The notes under the pieces were generated by a model that was given only the letters and a program-made list of their open reading frames with translations, had not been told where the DNA came from and searched no databases. Below are positions 23,428 through 32,120 of a stretch of DNA of 44,635 nt, piece by piece. Positions within the stretch are counted from its first letter, which is position 1, and every line of letters starts with the position of its first letter. Source of the stretch: Thermoleophilia bacterium. GTDB lineage: Bacteria > Actinomycetota > Thermoleophilia > Gaiellales > SKUG01. The stretch is taken from NCBI GenBank assembly GCA_025964435.1, contig JAOPYV010000123.1, positions 1-44,635 on the forward strand, in the 5' to 3' direction. The position numbers and the translations under genes were made by a program.

Positions 23428-23995
23428 GTCGCTGCTCGAGGTGCGCGCGAACCTCGTCCCATTCCGGGGCGATGACCGAGTAGTACACGGTGTCGCGAAT
23501 GTACCCGTCCGTCGCGAGCAGGTGCCGACGCAGCACGCCTTCCCGGGTTGCGCCGAGGTGCTCGATCGCTCGCTGCGCGCGGACGTTGCGAAGGTCGGTC
23601 TTGATGGCGACGCGCTCGCAGTCGAGGGCGGTGAACGCGTGCTCGAGCATGAGCAGCTTCATCTCCGCGTTGATCCCGCCACCACGATGCGACGGTGCGA
23701 GCCAGGTCCAGCCGATCTCGCAGCGGGGATGACCGCTGTCGATGTCAGCGAACCGCGTCGAGCCGATCGGAGCGCCGGTGGCCACATCGATGACCGTGTA
23801 GGGAATGCACTCGCCACGCGCCTTGGCCTCGAGCATGTCGCGCACGTAGTGCTCGCCACCATCGATGAGCGGTGACGCCGACATGTAGCGGAAGGCATCC
23901 GGATCCAGCCCGGCGACCGCTTCGAGCGGAGCAGCGTGCTCGAGCGTGGGTGGGACCAGATGGACTCGCTTGCCGTGCAACGCGATGCTGCTCAT
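23411..23995 (-). CDS. GNAT acetyltransferase (RimJ/RimL type)
   Basis: 194 residues; GGAGG eight bases before the ATG. The layout LHGKRVHLVPPTLEHAAPLEAV, IGSTRFADID, EIGWTWLAPSHRGGGINAE (acetyl-CoA binding loop) and VRAQRAIEHLGATREGVLRRH is typical of RimJ/RimL-type N-acetyltransferases. The acceptor is unknown. Tail to tail with the ABM-like gene. Confidence 0.88.
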   Translation of the reverse strand: MSSIALHGKRVHLVPPTLEHAAPLEAVAGLDPDAFRYMSASPLIDGGEHYVRDMLEAKARGECIPYTVIDVATGAPIGSTRFADIDSGHPRCEIGWTWLAPSHRGGGINAEMKLLMLEHAFTALDCERVAIKTDLRNVRAQRAIEHLGATREGVLRRHLLATDGYIRDTVYYSVIAPEWDEVRAHLEQRLTCGR

Positions 23996-24090
23996 GTGCC
24001 GATCCTCCCCGACGTGCGGATGTTCGGCAACCCGTCTTCGCGTTCCCGCATCGAGCGATCAACGCGGGAGGGGTGGGGGATCCACCGAGC

Positions 24091-25224
24091 ATGGCGAACG
24101 CCGAGCATCCTGTCGAGGTGCCGATCCGCGTGGAGTCGCTCCGCGGGGCGCTCGTGCGTGCCTTGCTCATCGCCGGAGCGGCCCTCGTGCTGTTCTGGAT
24201 GGCGAGCATGGTGTCACTGGTGCTGCTGCTCGCCTTCGGGGCGATCGTACTCGCGATCGCGCTCAACGGTCCCGTCACGTGGCTCGAGCAGCGGCGCGTT
24301 CCGCGCGTTGCCGGCACGCTGTCGCTGCTGCTCGTCGCGGTGGTTTTGATCATCGGCGTCGGCCTGCTCGTCGGCGCGAAGGTGGTGGAGCAGGTCGCCG
24401 AGCTCGCGGCTGATGCGCCCGGATATCTCGACGAGCTGGAGGCGCGGTCCGACGATGTGCTCGGTGACTATCCGGACCTGGACCGGAAGTTCGAGCCGGG
24501 CAGCACGGATTCGTCGATCCGCGCCGTGCTTCCGCAGGTGGGGGAGATCGCGACGCACGTCGGTCGCTTCTCGCTCGGCGTCGCGGCACTCGTCGTGCTG
24601 GCCATCACGTGGCTGACGATCGTCATCTACCTCGTGCTCGAGCCGAGATCGATGCTGCGCGGCATGCTGCGGCTGGCGCCGGTCGATGAGCGAGATGCGG
24701 TCGAGCGGACCTTCGTGTCCTTCTCGCGCATGGTGATGGGCTGGCTCTGGGCCAATGTCTTCGTCGGCGTCGTCGAGGGCGTGCTCGTCGCGATGTTCCT
24801 GTCGTGGCTCGACGTCCCGGGCGCGTTCGTCTGGGCGGTGCTGGCAAGCGTCGCGGTGTTCATTCCCAAGATCGGCGCCTGGATCATGGCGCTGCCGCCA
24901 GTGCTCGTGACGGTTCTCGTCGACCCTGCGCTCGCTGCATGGATCGCCGTCTTCTACGTCGTCATGAACGAGATCATGAGTGACGTCGTGCTGCCGCGGA
25001 TCCAGAGCCGAGGCATGGACGTGCACCCGGCCTACCTGGTGGTGTTCGTGCTTGCCTTCGGCAGCGCGTTCGGGCTGCTGGGCGCCATCGTGGCGACCCC
25101 CTTCGCGGGGCTCGTCTCGGCAGCATGGAGCGAATTCGTGCTGTCGCGACGACCGCCGGTCGAGAACGTGGATGCACGCGTCGAGGCGCTGCTGCGGGCG
25201 GCGGTCACGGATCCGGGGCCGTAG
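24091..25224 (+). CDS. AI-2E family membrane transporter (PerM/TqsA-like)
   Basis: 377 residues with about seven to eight helices. Typical features: an N-terminal pair of helices, a hydrophilic domain with helical repeats (AADAPGYLDELEARSDDVLG), then AVLASVAVFIPKIGAWIMALPPVLVTVLVD, NEIMSDVVLPRIQSRGMDVHPAYLVVFVLAFGSAFGLLGAIVATPFAG. The last part is the family's strongest block. Members move autoinducer-2, or ions such as Na+/Li+ for protons. Which applies here cannot be told. ATG 24091 is preferred because the frame before it is non-membrane and Arg-rich. Confidence 0.9.
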   Translation: MANAEHPVEVPIRVESLRGALVRALLIAGAALVLFWMASMVSLVLLLAFGAIVLAIALNGPVTWLEQRRVPRVAGTLSLLLVAVVLIIGVGLLVGAKVVEQVAELAADAPGYLDELEARSDDVLGDYPDLDRKFEPGSTDSSIRAVLPQVGEIATHVGRFSLGVAALVVLAITWLTIVIYLVLEPRSMLRGMLRLAPVDERDAVERTFVSFSRMVMGWLWANVFVGVVEGVLVAMFLSWLDVPGAFVWAVLASVAVFIPKIGAWIMALPPVLVTVLVDPALAAWIAVFYVVMNEIMSDVVLPRIQSRGMDVHPAYLVVFVLAFGSAFGLLGAIVATPFAGLVSAAWSEFVLSRRPPVENVDARVEALLRAAVTDPGP

Positions 25225-25236
25225 CTCCTGGCTCCG

Positions 25237-25536
25237 CTACTTCTTGGCGGCGGTGTACTCAAGGCTGGTGACGGCGGCCTGGATCGCCTTCTGGCGCGAG
25301 CGCAGGACGGGAAGCATCTTGCCCTCGAGCCATGCGGCGTCGACGTCGGTCGTGACCTTGAGCAGCGCTGCGCGTGCTTCGGCGGAGGGCTCGAGCTCGA
25401 CGAGGCGCGCGTGCAGGTTGAGCACGACGCGATCGGGGCCCGTTGCGCCTTCGACGCCGCGCGTGCCATCGGGCGCGGGAACGCCGGCAGGCTGGGTGTT
25501 CTGGTTGAACGAGTTGGGCGAGGCGCTGAGGTTCAT
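25237..25536 (-). CDS. Hypothetical protein
   Basis: 99 residues, soluble, mostly helical after an Asn/Gln/Pro-rich start (SPNSFNQNTQPAGVP), ending in Lys-Lys. TAGGCT six bases before the ATG could be the -10 of a leaderless transcript. It is convergent with the transporter. No family is recognised. Confidence 0.6.
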   Translation of the reverse strand: MNLSASPNSFNQNTQPAGVPAPDGTRGVEGATGPDRVVLNLHARLVELEPSAEARAALLKVTTDVDAAWLEGKMLPVLRSRQKAIQAAVTSLEYTAAKK

Positions 25537-25604
25537 CGTGCCAGCCTAGCTGCTCGCTGGCACGCCCGGCGCAACCACGCCCCGCAGCGCTTCGATGGTC
25601 TGGC

Positions 25605-26198
25605 ATGGATATCTGGTACACCCGACGTATCGAGACCCCACGATTGGTGATCCGTGCCTTCGAGCCTGCGGACGCCGAGGCGCTGTGGGCGGGGGTCGAG
25701 GAGTCGCGCGCGACGCTCGAGCCGTGGCTGCCATGGGTCGCGGGTTACGAGTCGATCGACGACGCCGTGCGGACGATCGAACGGTTCCAGGCAGTCTGGG
25801 CCGACCGCGACGACCTGCCGTTCGGTGTCTTCCATCGCGAGACTGGCGAGCTGCTGGGCGGCACCGGCCTGCATCGCATCGACTGGGAGGCGCTCCGGTT
25901 CGAGATCGGCTATTGGCTCAGGGAATCCCATGAGGGGCACGGCTACATGACCGAGTGCGTGGCCGCGCTCGCGCGCACGGCCCTGCGCGAGTTCGATGCG
26001 CGACGGATCGAGATCCGCATGGATCCGCACAACGTGCGCAGCCGAGGTATCCCGGTGCGATTGGGCTTCCGCAGCGAGGGCACGCACATCGAGGACACGA
26101 TGGGCTTTGCCGGCCTGCCGAAGCGGTACGACCGCTACGCGCTCGAGCCCGGCGATGACCTTGCACTGATCGAGCAAGCGACGGGAGCTCCACGATGA
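25605..26198 (+). CDS. GNAT acetyltransferase (RimJ/RimL type)
   Basis: 197 residues. RIETPRLVIRAFEPADAEALW opens the domain; GGTGLHRIDWEALRFEIGYWLRESHEGHGYMTE holds the acetyl-CoA loop, with SHEGHGY in place of the usual RGxGxx; DPHNVRSRGIPVRLGFRSEGTH follows, with the usual Ala/Ser-N-x-x-S region changed (SRGIPVR). It overlaps the next dehydrogenase gene by ATGA. The acceptor is unknown. Confidence 0.88.
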   Translation: MDIWYTRRIETPRLVIRAFEPADAEALWAGVEESRATLEPWLPWVAGYESIDDAVRTIERFQAVWADRDDLPFGVFHRETGELLGGTGLHRIDWEALRFEIGYWLRESHEGHGYMTECVAALARTALREFDARRIEIRMDPHNVRSRGIPVRLGFRSEGTHIEDTMGFAGLPKRYDRYALEPGDDLALIEQATGAPR

Positions 26199-26908
26199 GC
26201 GAAGACCAGACATTGCATGACAAGATCGCGATCGTCACGGGCGCGTCGTCCGGGATCGGTCGATCGATCGCGACGCAGCTTGCTGGCGCGGGCGCGCGCG
26301 TGGTCGTCGCAGCGCGTCGCGCACCGGAGCTCGACCAGCTCGTCACGGAGCTTCCCGGGGCGCTGGCGGTCGAGTGTGACGTCACCTCCGAAGCCGACGT
26401 GGCTCGACTCGTCGCGGAGGTCACCGCCGCGCACGGCCGGGTCGACGTGCTCATCAACAATGCGGGTGTCGGCTCCTTCGCGCCCGTCGTCGAGACGACG
26501 CTCGAGGACTGGCAGCGCATGCTGGATGTCAACCTGACGGGAAGCTTCCTCTGTGCGCGCGCCGTGCTGCCCGCCATGCTCGAACGCGGCGACGGCTGGA
26601 TCGTCAACGTCTGCTCCGATGTCAGTCGTCGCGTGTTCGCCGGCGGCGGTGGCTACTGCGCGTCGAAGTACGGCCAGTACGCCTTGGGCCTGGCGCTCGG
26701 CGCCGAGTGTCGGCCGCGCGGCGTGCGCGTCGGAGCGATCCTTCCCGGGATGGTGCAGACCGAGTTCGCCAACGGCAAGCCGGACGAGCGCAACGACTGG
26801 ATCCTGCAGCCGCGCGACGTGGCGGAGGCCGTCCTGTTCATGGTCACCCGTCCGGCGCATGCCGTCGTGGACGAGCTGACGATCCATCCGGTGCAGCAGG
26901 AGTACTGA
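26195..26908 (+). CDS. Short-chain dehydrogenase/reductase
   Basis: 237 residues. TGASSGIG, NNAGVGSF and the catalytic YCASK are present, with the preceding Ser in VNVCSD. It ends after TIHPVQQEY, as many SDRs of the serine-dehydrogenase type do. It is coupled to the acetyltransferase by ATGA, so the pair may act on one substrate, such as a hydroxy amino acid. That is inference. Confidence 0.9.
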   Translation: MSEDQTLHDKIAIVTGASSGIGRSIATQLAGAGARVVVAARRAPELDQLVTELPGALAVECDVTSEADVARLVAEVTAAHGRVDVLINNAGVGSFAPVVETTLEDWQRMLDVNLTGSFLCARAVLPAMLERGDGWIVNVCSDVSRRVFAGGGGYCASKYGQYALGLALGAECRPRGVRVGAILPGMVQTEFANGKPDERNDWILQPRDVAEAVLFMVTRPAHAVVDELTIHPVQQEY

Positions 26909-26943
26909 TCCGGCCGGGTCGCTCGCGCCACTGGGGCCGCCGC

Positions 26944-26949
26944 TATGAT
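26944..26949 (+). promoter_or_regulatory. Candidate -10 element of guanine deaminase
   Basis: TATGAT in the 107-base gap, giving a leader of about 60 bases. There is no convincing -35. No known riboswitch fold was recognised in the leader. Confidence 0.35.
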
Positions 26950-27015
26950 CCGCCAGCCCGGTCGCCGTGGTGCCCGACGCACGCACGGCCGATGCAACCT
27001 CGGAAGGAGTGCGGG

Positions 27016-28395
27016 ATGGAAGCTGGCCATGTCGTATCGAGCCGGGGTGGCAGCATCGCGCTGCGCGGTCATGCCGTGACCTTCACCGGCGACCCGTTCT
27101 ACGCGCCATCGAACGAGGTCTTCCTCGACATTCCTGATGCCCTCGTGCTCATCGAGGACGGCATCATCACGCGCTTCGGCCCGTGGAATGAGCTGCACCA
27201 TCTCGTGCCGGACCACGTCGACGTCGAGCACTATCCCGGCCACGTGCTCAGCGCCGGATTCGTCGACACGCACGTGCACTACGTCCAGACGGGCATCATC
27301 GCCGCCTTCGGCTCCCAGCTGATCGACTGGCTCAACGACTACACCTTCGTCGAGGAGCAGCGCTTCAACGATGCGGCATACTCGGCCGAGATGGCGCGGC
27401 TCTTCTTCGACGAGCTGCTGCGCAACGGCACGACGACCGCGCTCTCGTTCTGCGCCGTCTACCCGGAGTCGGTCGACGCGTTCTTCGATGAGTCGATGCG
27501 GCGCAACACGCGCATGATCGCCGGCAAGGTGCTCATGGATCGCAATGCGCCCGAGGCGCTGCTCGACACCGTGCAGATTGGCTATGACCAGTCGCTGGAG
27601 CTGCTGGAGCGTTGGCACGGCACGGGTCGCAACCACTATGCGATCACGCCGCGCTTCGCCCCGACCTCGACCCCTGGGCAGCTCGAGGCTGCGGGCGCGC
27701 TCTGGAAGCTGCATCCCGATGCGTGGGTCCACACCCACGTCTCCGAGAGCCTCGCCGAGCTGGCGTGGGTCAAGTCGCTCTTTCCCGAGCGCAGCAGCTA
27801 CCTCGACGTGTACGACCACTACGGCCTGCTCGGGCGACGTGCCGTCCTCGCGCATGGCGTGCACCTGTCCGGCCCGGAGCGACACATCTGCCACCAGCGC
27901 GAGTGTTCGATCGCGCACTGCCCGAGCTCGAACAACTTCCTGGGCAGCGGGCTCTTCCACGTGCAGCAGGCGAAGGATCCGAGCGAGCCGATCCACGTCG
28001 GGCTGGGCACCGACATCGGCGCGGGCACGAGCTTCTCGATGCTGACGACGATGGGGGAGGCCTACAAGGTCGCCGCGCTCAACAGCTCCCCGATGAACTC
28101 GATCAAGTCACTGTTCCTCGCCACGCTGGGTGGCGCCCGCGCGCTCGACCTCGACGATCGGATCGGCTCGATCGCGGTCGGCAAGGAGGCCGACATCGTC
28201 GTGCTCGACCCGAACGCGACGCCGCTGCTGCGCCACCGGTCGGCGCGGTGCGTCTCGATCGAGGAGCAGCTGTTCGTGCTGTCGGTGATGGGTGACGATC
28301 GTGTCGTCCGTGCGACCTACGTCGCCGGCGAACGGGCGTATGACCGAACCTTGGGCATGGGCTCACGCGAGGTCCGGCCGACCGGCGCGTTATAG
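27016..28395 (+). CDS. guaD: Guanine deaminase
   Basis: 459 residues of the amidohydrolase superfamily; AAGGAG six bases before the ATG. The enzyme turns guanine into xanthine plus ammonia in purine salvage or breakdown. Zinc motif HVH (His86, His88) in GFVDTHVHYVQT, then HTHVSE, AHGVHLS, the family-specific CPSSNNFLGSGLF, and the catalytic Asp in GTDIGAGTSFSML. The C-terminal IGSIAVGKEADIVVLD is typical. No other purine genes are adjacent. Confidence 0.93.
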   Translation: MEAGHVVSSRGGSIALRGHAVTFTGDPFYAPSNEVFLDIPDALVLIEDGIITRFGPWNELHHLVPDHVDVEHYPGHVLSAGFVDTHVHYVQTGIIAAFGSQLIDWLNDYTFVEEQRFNDAAYSAEMARLFFDELLRNGTTTALSFCAVYPESVDAFFDESMRRNTRMIAGKVLMDRNAPEALLDTVQIGYDQSLELLERWHGTGRNHYAITPRFAPTSTPGQLEAAGALWKLHPDAWVHTHVSESLAELAWVKSLFPERSSYLDVYDHYGLLGRRAVLAHGVHLSGPERHICHQRECSIAHCPSSNNFLGSGLFHVQQAKDPSEPIHVGLGTDIGAGTSFSMLTTMGEAYKVAALNSSPMNSIKSLFLATLGGARALDLDDRIGSIAVGKEADIVVLDPNATPLLRHRSARCVSIEEQLFVLSVMGDDRVVRATYVAGERAYDRTLGMGSREVRPTGAL

Positions 28396-28411
28396 TTGCG
28401 GAGACAACTAT
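28392..28411 (+). promoter_or_regulatory. Inverted repeat (operator-like) before doxX
   Basis: ATAGTTG-CGGAGA-CAACTAT, 7-base arms and 6-base spacer, overlapping the guaD stop codon and ending 19 bases before the doxX start. MarR/HxlR-type repressors often bind such sites before DoxX genes. No regulator lies beside it, so control would be in trans. Confidence 0.6.
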
Positions 28412-28430
28412 CTCCAGCCAAGGAACCGCC

Positions 28431-28952
28431 ATGGACATCGACATCGCCATCCTCACCCTTCGCATCGTCTTCGGACTCACGCTCGCGGCGCACGGTGCGC
28501 AGAAGCTCTTCGGATGGTGGAACGGTCCAGGTCTCGCTGGCTTCTCCGGCTGGCTCGGCTCGATGGGCGTGCGCGCGCCGATGTTCGCGGCGCTGCTCGC
28601 GGCGGTCACCGAGTTCGGCGGTGGCATCGCGCTCGCGGCCGGCTTCCTGACGCCGATCGTCGCGCTCGGCATCGTCGTCGTCATGACGACGGCCATCCTC
28701 ACCGTGCACCTGAAGGCGGGCTTCTTCAACCCCGCTGGCTGGGAGTACAACTTCGCGATCATCGCTGCAGCAGTCGTCGTGACGATCACGGGCGCGGGCG
28801 AGTACTCGCTCGACTCGGCGCTCGGCCTGACCGGTGGCGACTGGTCCGGCTGGGAGATCGGCCTCGGCGTCTTCGTTGGCGGCGTCGTCATCGCGCTGCT
28901 CAACGAGGCGACCCGCCAGAAGGCACCGGCCGTCGCCGCTGCCGCGGAGTAG
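28431..28952 (+). CDS. DoxX family membrane protein
   Basis: 173 residues; AAGGA precedes the ATG. Four or five helices: LTLRIVFGLTLAAHGAQKLFG is the DoxX signature, followed by FAALLAAVTEFGGGIALAAGFLTPIVAL, then VVMTTAILTVHLK and FFNPAGWEYNFAII. DoxX-like proteins take part in redox or thiol-stress responses at the membrane, and some are quinone-linked. Which role applies here is unclear. The operator-like repeat in front suggests inducible control. Confidence 0.88.
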   Translation: MDIDIAILTLRIVFGLTLAAHGAQKLFGWWNGPGLAGFSGWLGSMGVRAPMFAALLAAVTEFGGGIALAAGFLTPIVALGIVVVMTTAILTVHLKAGFFNPAGWEYNFAIIAAAVVVTITGAGEYSLDSALGLTGGDWSGWEIGLGVFVGGVVIALLNEATRQKAPAVAAAAE

Positions 28953-28995
28953 CGCCCGGGCGGACCGAGGGCCGCCGCACACATGGGTAACGATT

Positions 28996-29020
28996 CGGGG
29001 CCGGCATGATGCCGGCCCCG
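28996..29020. terminator. Bidirectional hairpin between doxX and the Transgly_assoc gene
   Basis: Perfect 11-base stem CGGGGCCGGCA / TGCCGGCCCCG with a 3-base loop between two convergent genes. No T-run on either side. Confidence 0.65.
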
Positions 29021-29045
29021 ATGCAGTGCTGGATGTATCGACGGA

Positions 29046-29378
29046 TCAGGAGTTGATGCGTCCGCTGTCGGAGCGGGTCGAGCCTGCCGCGATGGCGACG
29101 AGCACGGCAGCGACGACGAGCGAGGCGAGGAACTGGGCGATGCCGCCCCAGTCGAACACGCGGTCAGCGAGCAGGCCGCCGGTGAGCGCGCCGACGACAC
29201 CGATGAGCGAGGTCAGCAGCACTGACATCTCCTGCCGGCCGGGGACGAGCAGTCGGGCAACTGCGCCGATGATGAGGCCCAGGAGCAGCATCCAGAGCAG
29301 GTTGAGTCCGAATCCGATGACGTTGACACCCACGATGAAGAGGATGACGACGACGGCAAGGGCGATGAGGATGGGCAT
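29046..29378 (-). CDS. Transglycosylase-associated (GlsB/YeaQ/YmgE) membrane protein
   Basis: 110 residues. Three hydrophobic segments: an N-terminal one (ALAVVVILFIVGVNVIGF), the family core GLIIGAVARLLVPGRQEMSVLLTSLIGVVGALTGG and the C-terminal FLASLVVAAVLVAIAAG. ATG 29378 follows GGAGG. Members are small stress-induced membrane proteins of unknown action. Confidence 0.85.
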   Translation of the reverse strand: MPILIALAVVVILFIVGVNVIGFGLNLLWMLLLGLIIGAVARLLVPGRQEMSVLLTSLIGVVGALTGGLLADRVFDWGGIAQFLASLVVAAVLVAIAAGSTRSDSGRINS

Positions 29379-29524
29379 GATGAGGAACCTCCGATGGGTG
29401 ATGATGGATACCTGGTGATTGTTGCCCCCTGTCACGCCGTCAAACCGACAGTAGGCTGAGCATCTGCACTCTCCTGCAGCTTTTGGCAGATGTCGCATTT
29501 TCCACGGTCGGTGGGCGGATCGCG

Positions 29525-29530
29525 TACCAT
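29525..29530 (+). promoter_or_regulatory. Candidate -10 element of ychF, leaderless
   Basis: TACCAT ends six bases before ATG 29537. No ribosome site lies between. Confidence 0.45.
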
Positions 29531-29536
29531 GGGCGC

Positions 29537-30616
29537 ATGAAGATTGGCATCGTAGGTCTCCCCAACGTCGGCAAGTCCACCCTGTTCAACGCGCTCACCC
29601 GCGCGGGAGCACTCGCGGCGAACTATCCGTTCGCCACGATCGAGCCGAACGTCGGTGTCGTGCCGGTCCCGGATGAGCGGCTCGACCGGCTGCGCGACCT
29701 CAACGCCACCGAGACGCGCACGCCGCAGGTGATCCCGTCGAGCGTCACGTTCGTGGACATCGCCGGCCTCGTCGCAGGTGCCTCGAAGGGTGAGGGCCTG
29801 GGCAACAAGTTCCTCGCCAACATCCGCGAGTGCGACGCGATCGTGCAGGTCGTGCGCGCCTTCGAGGACGAGAACGTGACCCACGTCGACGGCCGCGTCG
29901 AGCCGTCCAGCGACATCGAGACGATCAACACCGAGCTCGTGCTCGCCGACCTCGAGAGCGTCGAGAAGCGGCTCGAGAAGGCACGCAAGGAAGCGATCAA
30001 GGTCCCTGCGACGAAGCCGTTCGCCGAGGCGCTCGAGGCGGCGTACGAGATCCTCGCCCGCGGCGACGTGCTGTTCGGCACCGACATCGACCTGACCGAG
30101 CTGCGTGAGCTGTTCCTGCTGACGGCCAAGCCGTCGATCTACGTCTTCAACGTCGACGAGGATTCGCTCAGCGACGACGCGCTGCGCGAGAAGCTGACCG
30201 CCATGGTCGCCCCGGCTGACGCCGTGCTGGTCTGCGCGAGCATCGAAGCCGAGCTGTCGGAGATGGATCCCGAGGACGCAGCCGAGATGCTGCAGGACCT
30301 CGGACTCGCCGAGTCGGGCCTCTCCCAGCTGGCGCGAGCCGCGCAGCACACGCTCGGCCTGCAGACCTACATGACCGCAGGCGAAAAGGAGATCCGCGCC
30401 TGGACGATCCCGATCGGCGCGACCGCACCGCAGGCTGCCGGCGTGATCCACACCGACTTCGAGCGTGGCTTCATCCGCGCGGAGATCGTCAGCTTCGACG
30501 ACCTCGTCGCGGCGGGCTCGGTCCCGGCGGCGCGAGCCGTCGGCAAGGCGCGGCTCGAGGGCAAGGACTACGTCATGCAGCCTGACGACGTCGTGGACTT
30601 CCGCTTCAACGTCTGA
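29537..30616 (+). CDS. ychF: YchF (OBG-type ATPase)
   Basis: 359 residues. G1 GLPNVGKST, the switch region [17 protein letters not shown], and a changed G4 (NVDED in VFNVDEDS), which is why YchF prefers ATP to GTP; then [10 protein letters not shown] and the C-terminal TGS domain ([39 protein letters not shown]), ending DVVDFRFNV. Ribosome-associated and linked to oxidative stress. ATG 29537 is used although the frame extends to 29483. Its tail overlaps the convergent gene by 11 bases. Confidence 0.95.
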   Translation: MKIGIVGLPNVGKSTLFNALTRAGALAANYPFATIEPNVGVVPVPDERLDRLRDLNATETRTPQVIPSSVTFVDIAGLVAGASKGEGLGNKFLANIRECDAIVQVVRAFEDENVTHVDGRVEPSSDIETINTELVLADLESVEKRLEKARKEAIKVPATKPFAEALEAAYEILARGDVLFGTDIDLTELRELFLLTAKPSIYVFNVDEDSLSDDALREKLTAMVAPADAVLVCASIEAELSEMDPEDAAEMLQDLGLAESGLSQLARAAQHTLGLQTYMTAGEKEIRAWTIPIGATAPQAAGVIHTDFERGFIRAEIVSFDDLVAAGSVPAARAVGKARLEGKDYVMQPDDVVDFRFNV

Positions 30617-31853
30617 CCTGGACCAGCACGGGGTCGTGGTCGCTCGCCCCGGCCGGGCCATCGGTCGTCTTCGTGACCCCGGTGTTGATGTGGGGAATCG
30701 AGGCACCGGAGATCGTCACGCCCGGCGTGGGCGTGACCAACACGTGGTCCAGCAGCTCGTGGGTCCTGCCGCGACGGTAGGAGTACCGATCGGCTGCATC
30801 GAGTGCGCTCAGCGGCTCCAGCAGGCGGGGACCTGCGGCTCCGGGTGCGCCGCTGACGAGGGCGCGGTACGGGGCCTCGTCGGGAGCCATGTTCAGGTCG
30901 CCTCCGACCACGACGAGGTGCTCGGGGTCGACTGCACGCAGCGCGTCGATCTTCTCGGCGACGGCCTCGGTCTGGTCGGCCCGGCGTCGCTCGCCGTCGA
31001 CTCCCTGCAGGCGTGAGGTGAGGTGGAGCGCCGCGACGGTCAGCGTCTTGGCACCGGCACGTGCCGTGTCGGCGCCGCCGGTCGGCACCAGCTCCACGAC
31101 GAGTGGCGGGCGGGTGAAGTCCTTGACCTTGCGGCCGGTGGCTGACACGCCATCGGTGTCCCAGATCGAGATGGATGTGGCCTGGAAGCGGTTGCTGCGG
31201 TAGAGCACCGCGACATCGATTCCGCGCGGGTCACGACCCTCGCGCAGCACCGGGACATAGCCGAGGGCCGCGAGTTCGGGCTGCGCGACGAGATCCCGGA
31301 GGACCGCTTCGTTCTCGACCTCCTCGAGCGTGACGATGTCAGGCGCGCCCATCGTGTCGCGCAGCGTCAGCGCAAGCCGATGCAGGTGCAGGTCGTACTC
31401 GGCCTCGGTGCGGACGTCGTCCTGCTTGCGCGGATCATCGACAGTGTCGAAGAGGTTGTATGCGTTGAGCTGCCCGATCGAGATGTCCTGCTGGGGGGCG
31501 GGCTGGGGAGCAGCCGGCTGCGTGGGCTCGGGCTCAATGGGCTCGGGCTCGGTGGGCTCGGTCTCGGTGGGCTCGGTCTCAGTGGGCGTGGGCGTGGGCA
31601 GTGCAATCTCTGGCTTGGGTGCCTCGGGAGACCGGCGCTGGAGGAGGATGACGGCAGTTGCCGCTGCTGCGATGCCTCCCAGGACCACTGCTCCTGCGAG
31701 GAAGGGGAAGCGTCCGGTGCGCGCAGCGGTGGCGGCGGCGGGTGCCGCGCCCTGTGCAGGCATCGCGGCGGCCTGCTGCGCGACGACCGACAGCGTACGT
31801 GCGTGTGTACGTGCGTGCGGACGTGCCGGCCCGATTGGCCTGATACCCGACAT
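30606..31853 (-). CDS. Membrane-anchored endonuclease/exonuclease/phosphatase-family protein
   Basis: 415 residues from ATG 31853 (31763 is an alternative; GTG/TTG not seen). A basic N-terminus, one helix (FPFLAGAVVLGGIAAAATAVILLQ), then a Pro/Thr/Glu-rich linker of repeated TETEP/EPEP units, then the phosphodiesterase fold: LEEVENE, RGIDVAVLY, the metal-binding block VVVGGDLNMAPDE, LLDHVLV and the final SDHDPV. The domain is outside the membrane if the helix is a signal anchor, so DNA or lipid phosphodiesters outside the cell are possible substrates. The specific substrate is not known. Confidence 0.85.
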   Translation of the reverse strand: MSGIRPIGPARPHARTHARTLSVVAQQAAAMPAQGAAPAAATAARTGRFPFLAGAVVLGGIAAAATAVILLQRRSPEAPKPEIALPTPTPTETEPTETEPTEPEPIEPEPTQPAAPQPAPQQDISIGQLNAYNLFDTVDDPRKQDDVRTEAEYDLHLHRLALTLRDTMGAPDIVTLEEVENEAVLRDLVAQPELAALGYVPVLREGRDPRGIDVAVLYRSNRFQATSISIWDTDGVSATGRKVKDFTRPPLVVELVPTGGADTARAGAKTLTVAALHLTSRLQGVDGERRRADQTEAVAEKIDALRAVDPEHLVVVGGDLNMAPDEAPYRALVSGAPGAAGPRLLEPLSALDAADRYSYRRGRTHELLDHVLVTPTPGVTISGASIPHINTGVTKTTDGPAGASDHDPVLVQVRR

Positions 31854-32002
31854 CGATGGCGCCCCGTGGTCCCGGCCGCGCGGTCCCGCGCGCAGCTCCT
31901 ACCGGTATGTCGGGAACCACGGCTCGCGTGTTACGGTCGAAAACGGTCGCCTGTTCGGGGTCAGAGCCCCGCGGGACGTGCCCCGCGGGAACGGACTCGC
32001 AG

Positions 32003-32049
32003 ACGTGAGGAACCTGAGTGCGCATATTGCGCCTCAAGGTTCCTCACGT
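32003..32049. repeat. Palindromic intergenic element, copy 2 of family A
   Basis: The same left arm ACGTGAGGAACCTGAG as the element at 14266; the right arm TCAAGGTTCCTCACGT carries one extra A. The centre GCGCATATTGCGC is itself palindromic. It lies in a 267-base gap that otherwise holds two CCCGCGGG-type repeats (31969-31990) and no evident gene. Both neighbours read leftward. Confidence 0.75.
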
Positions 32050-32120
32050 GCCGTGCACACCGGCGCGCGGCGCGAAGGGTGTGGCACGGACGTGCCGGGT
32101 GTATGACGCGGCGGCGGGAG

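Noticed and set aside
26909-27015. Purine riboswitch before guanine deaminase
   Set aside because: The leader is short and GC-rich. No conserved purine, xanthine or guanidine aptamer core could be recognised.
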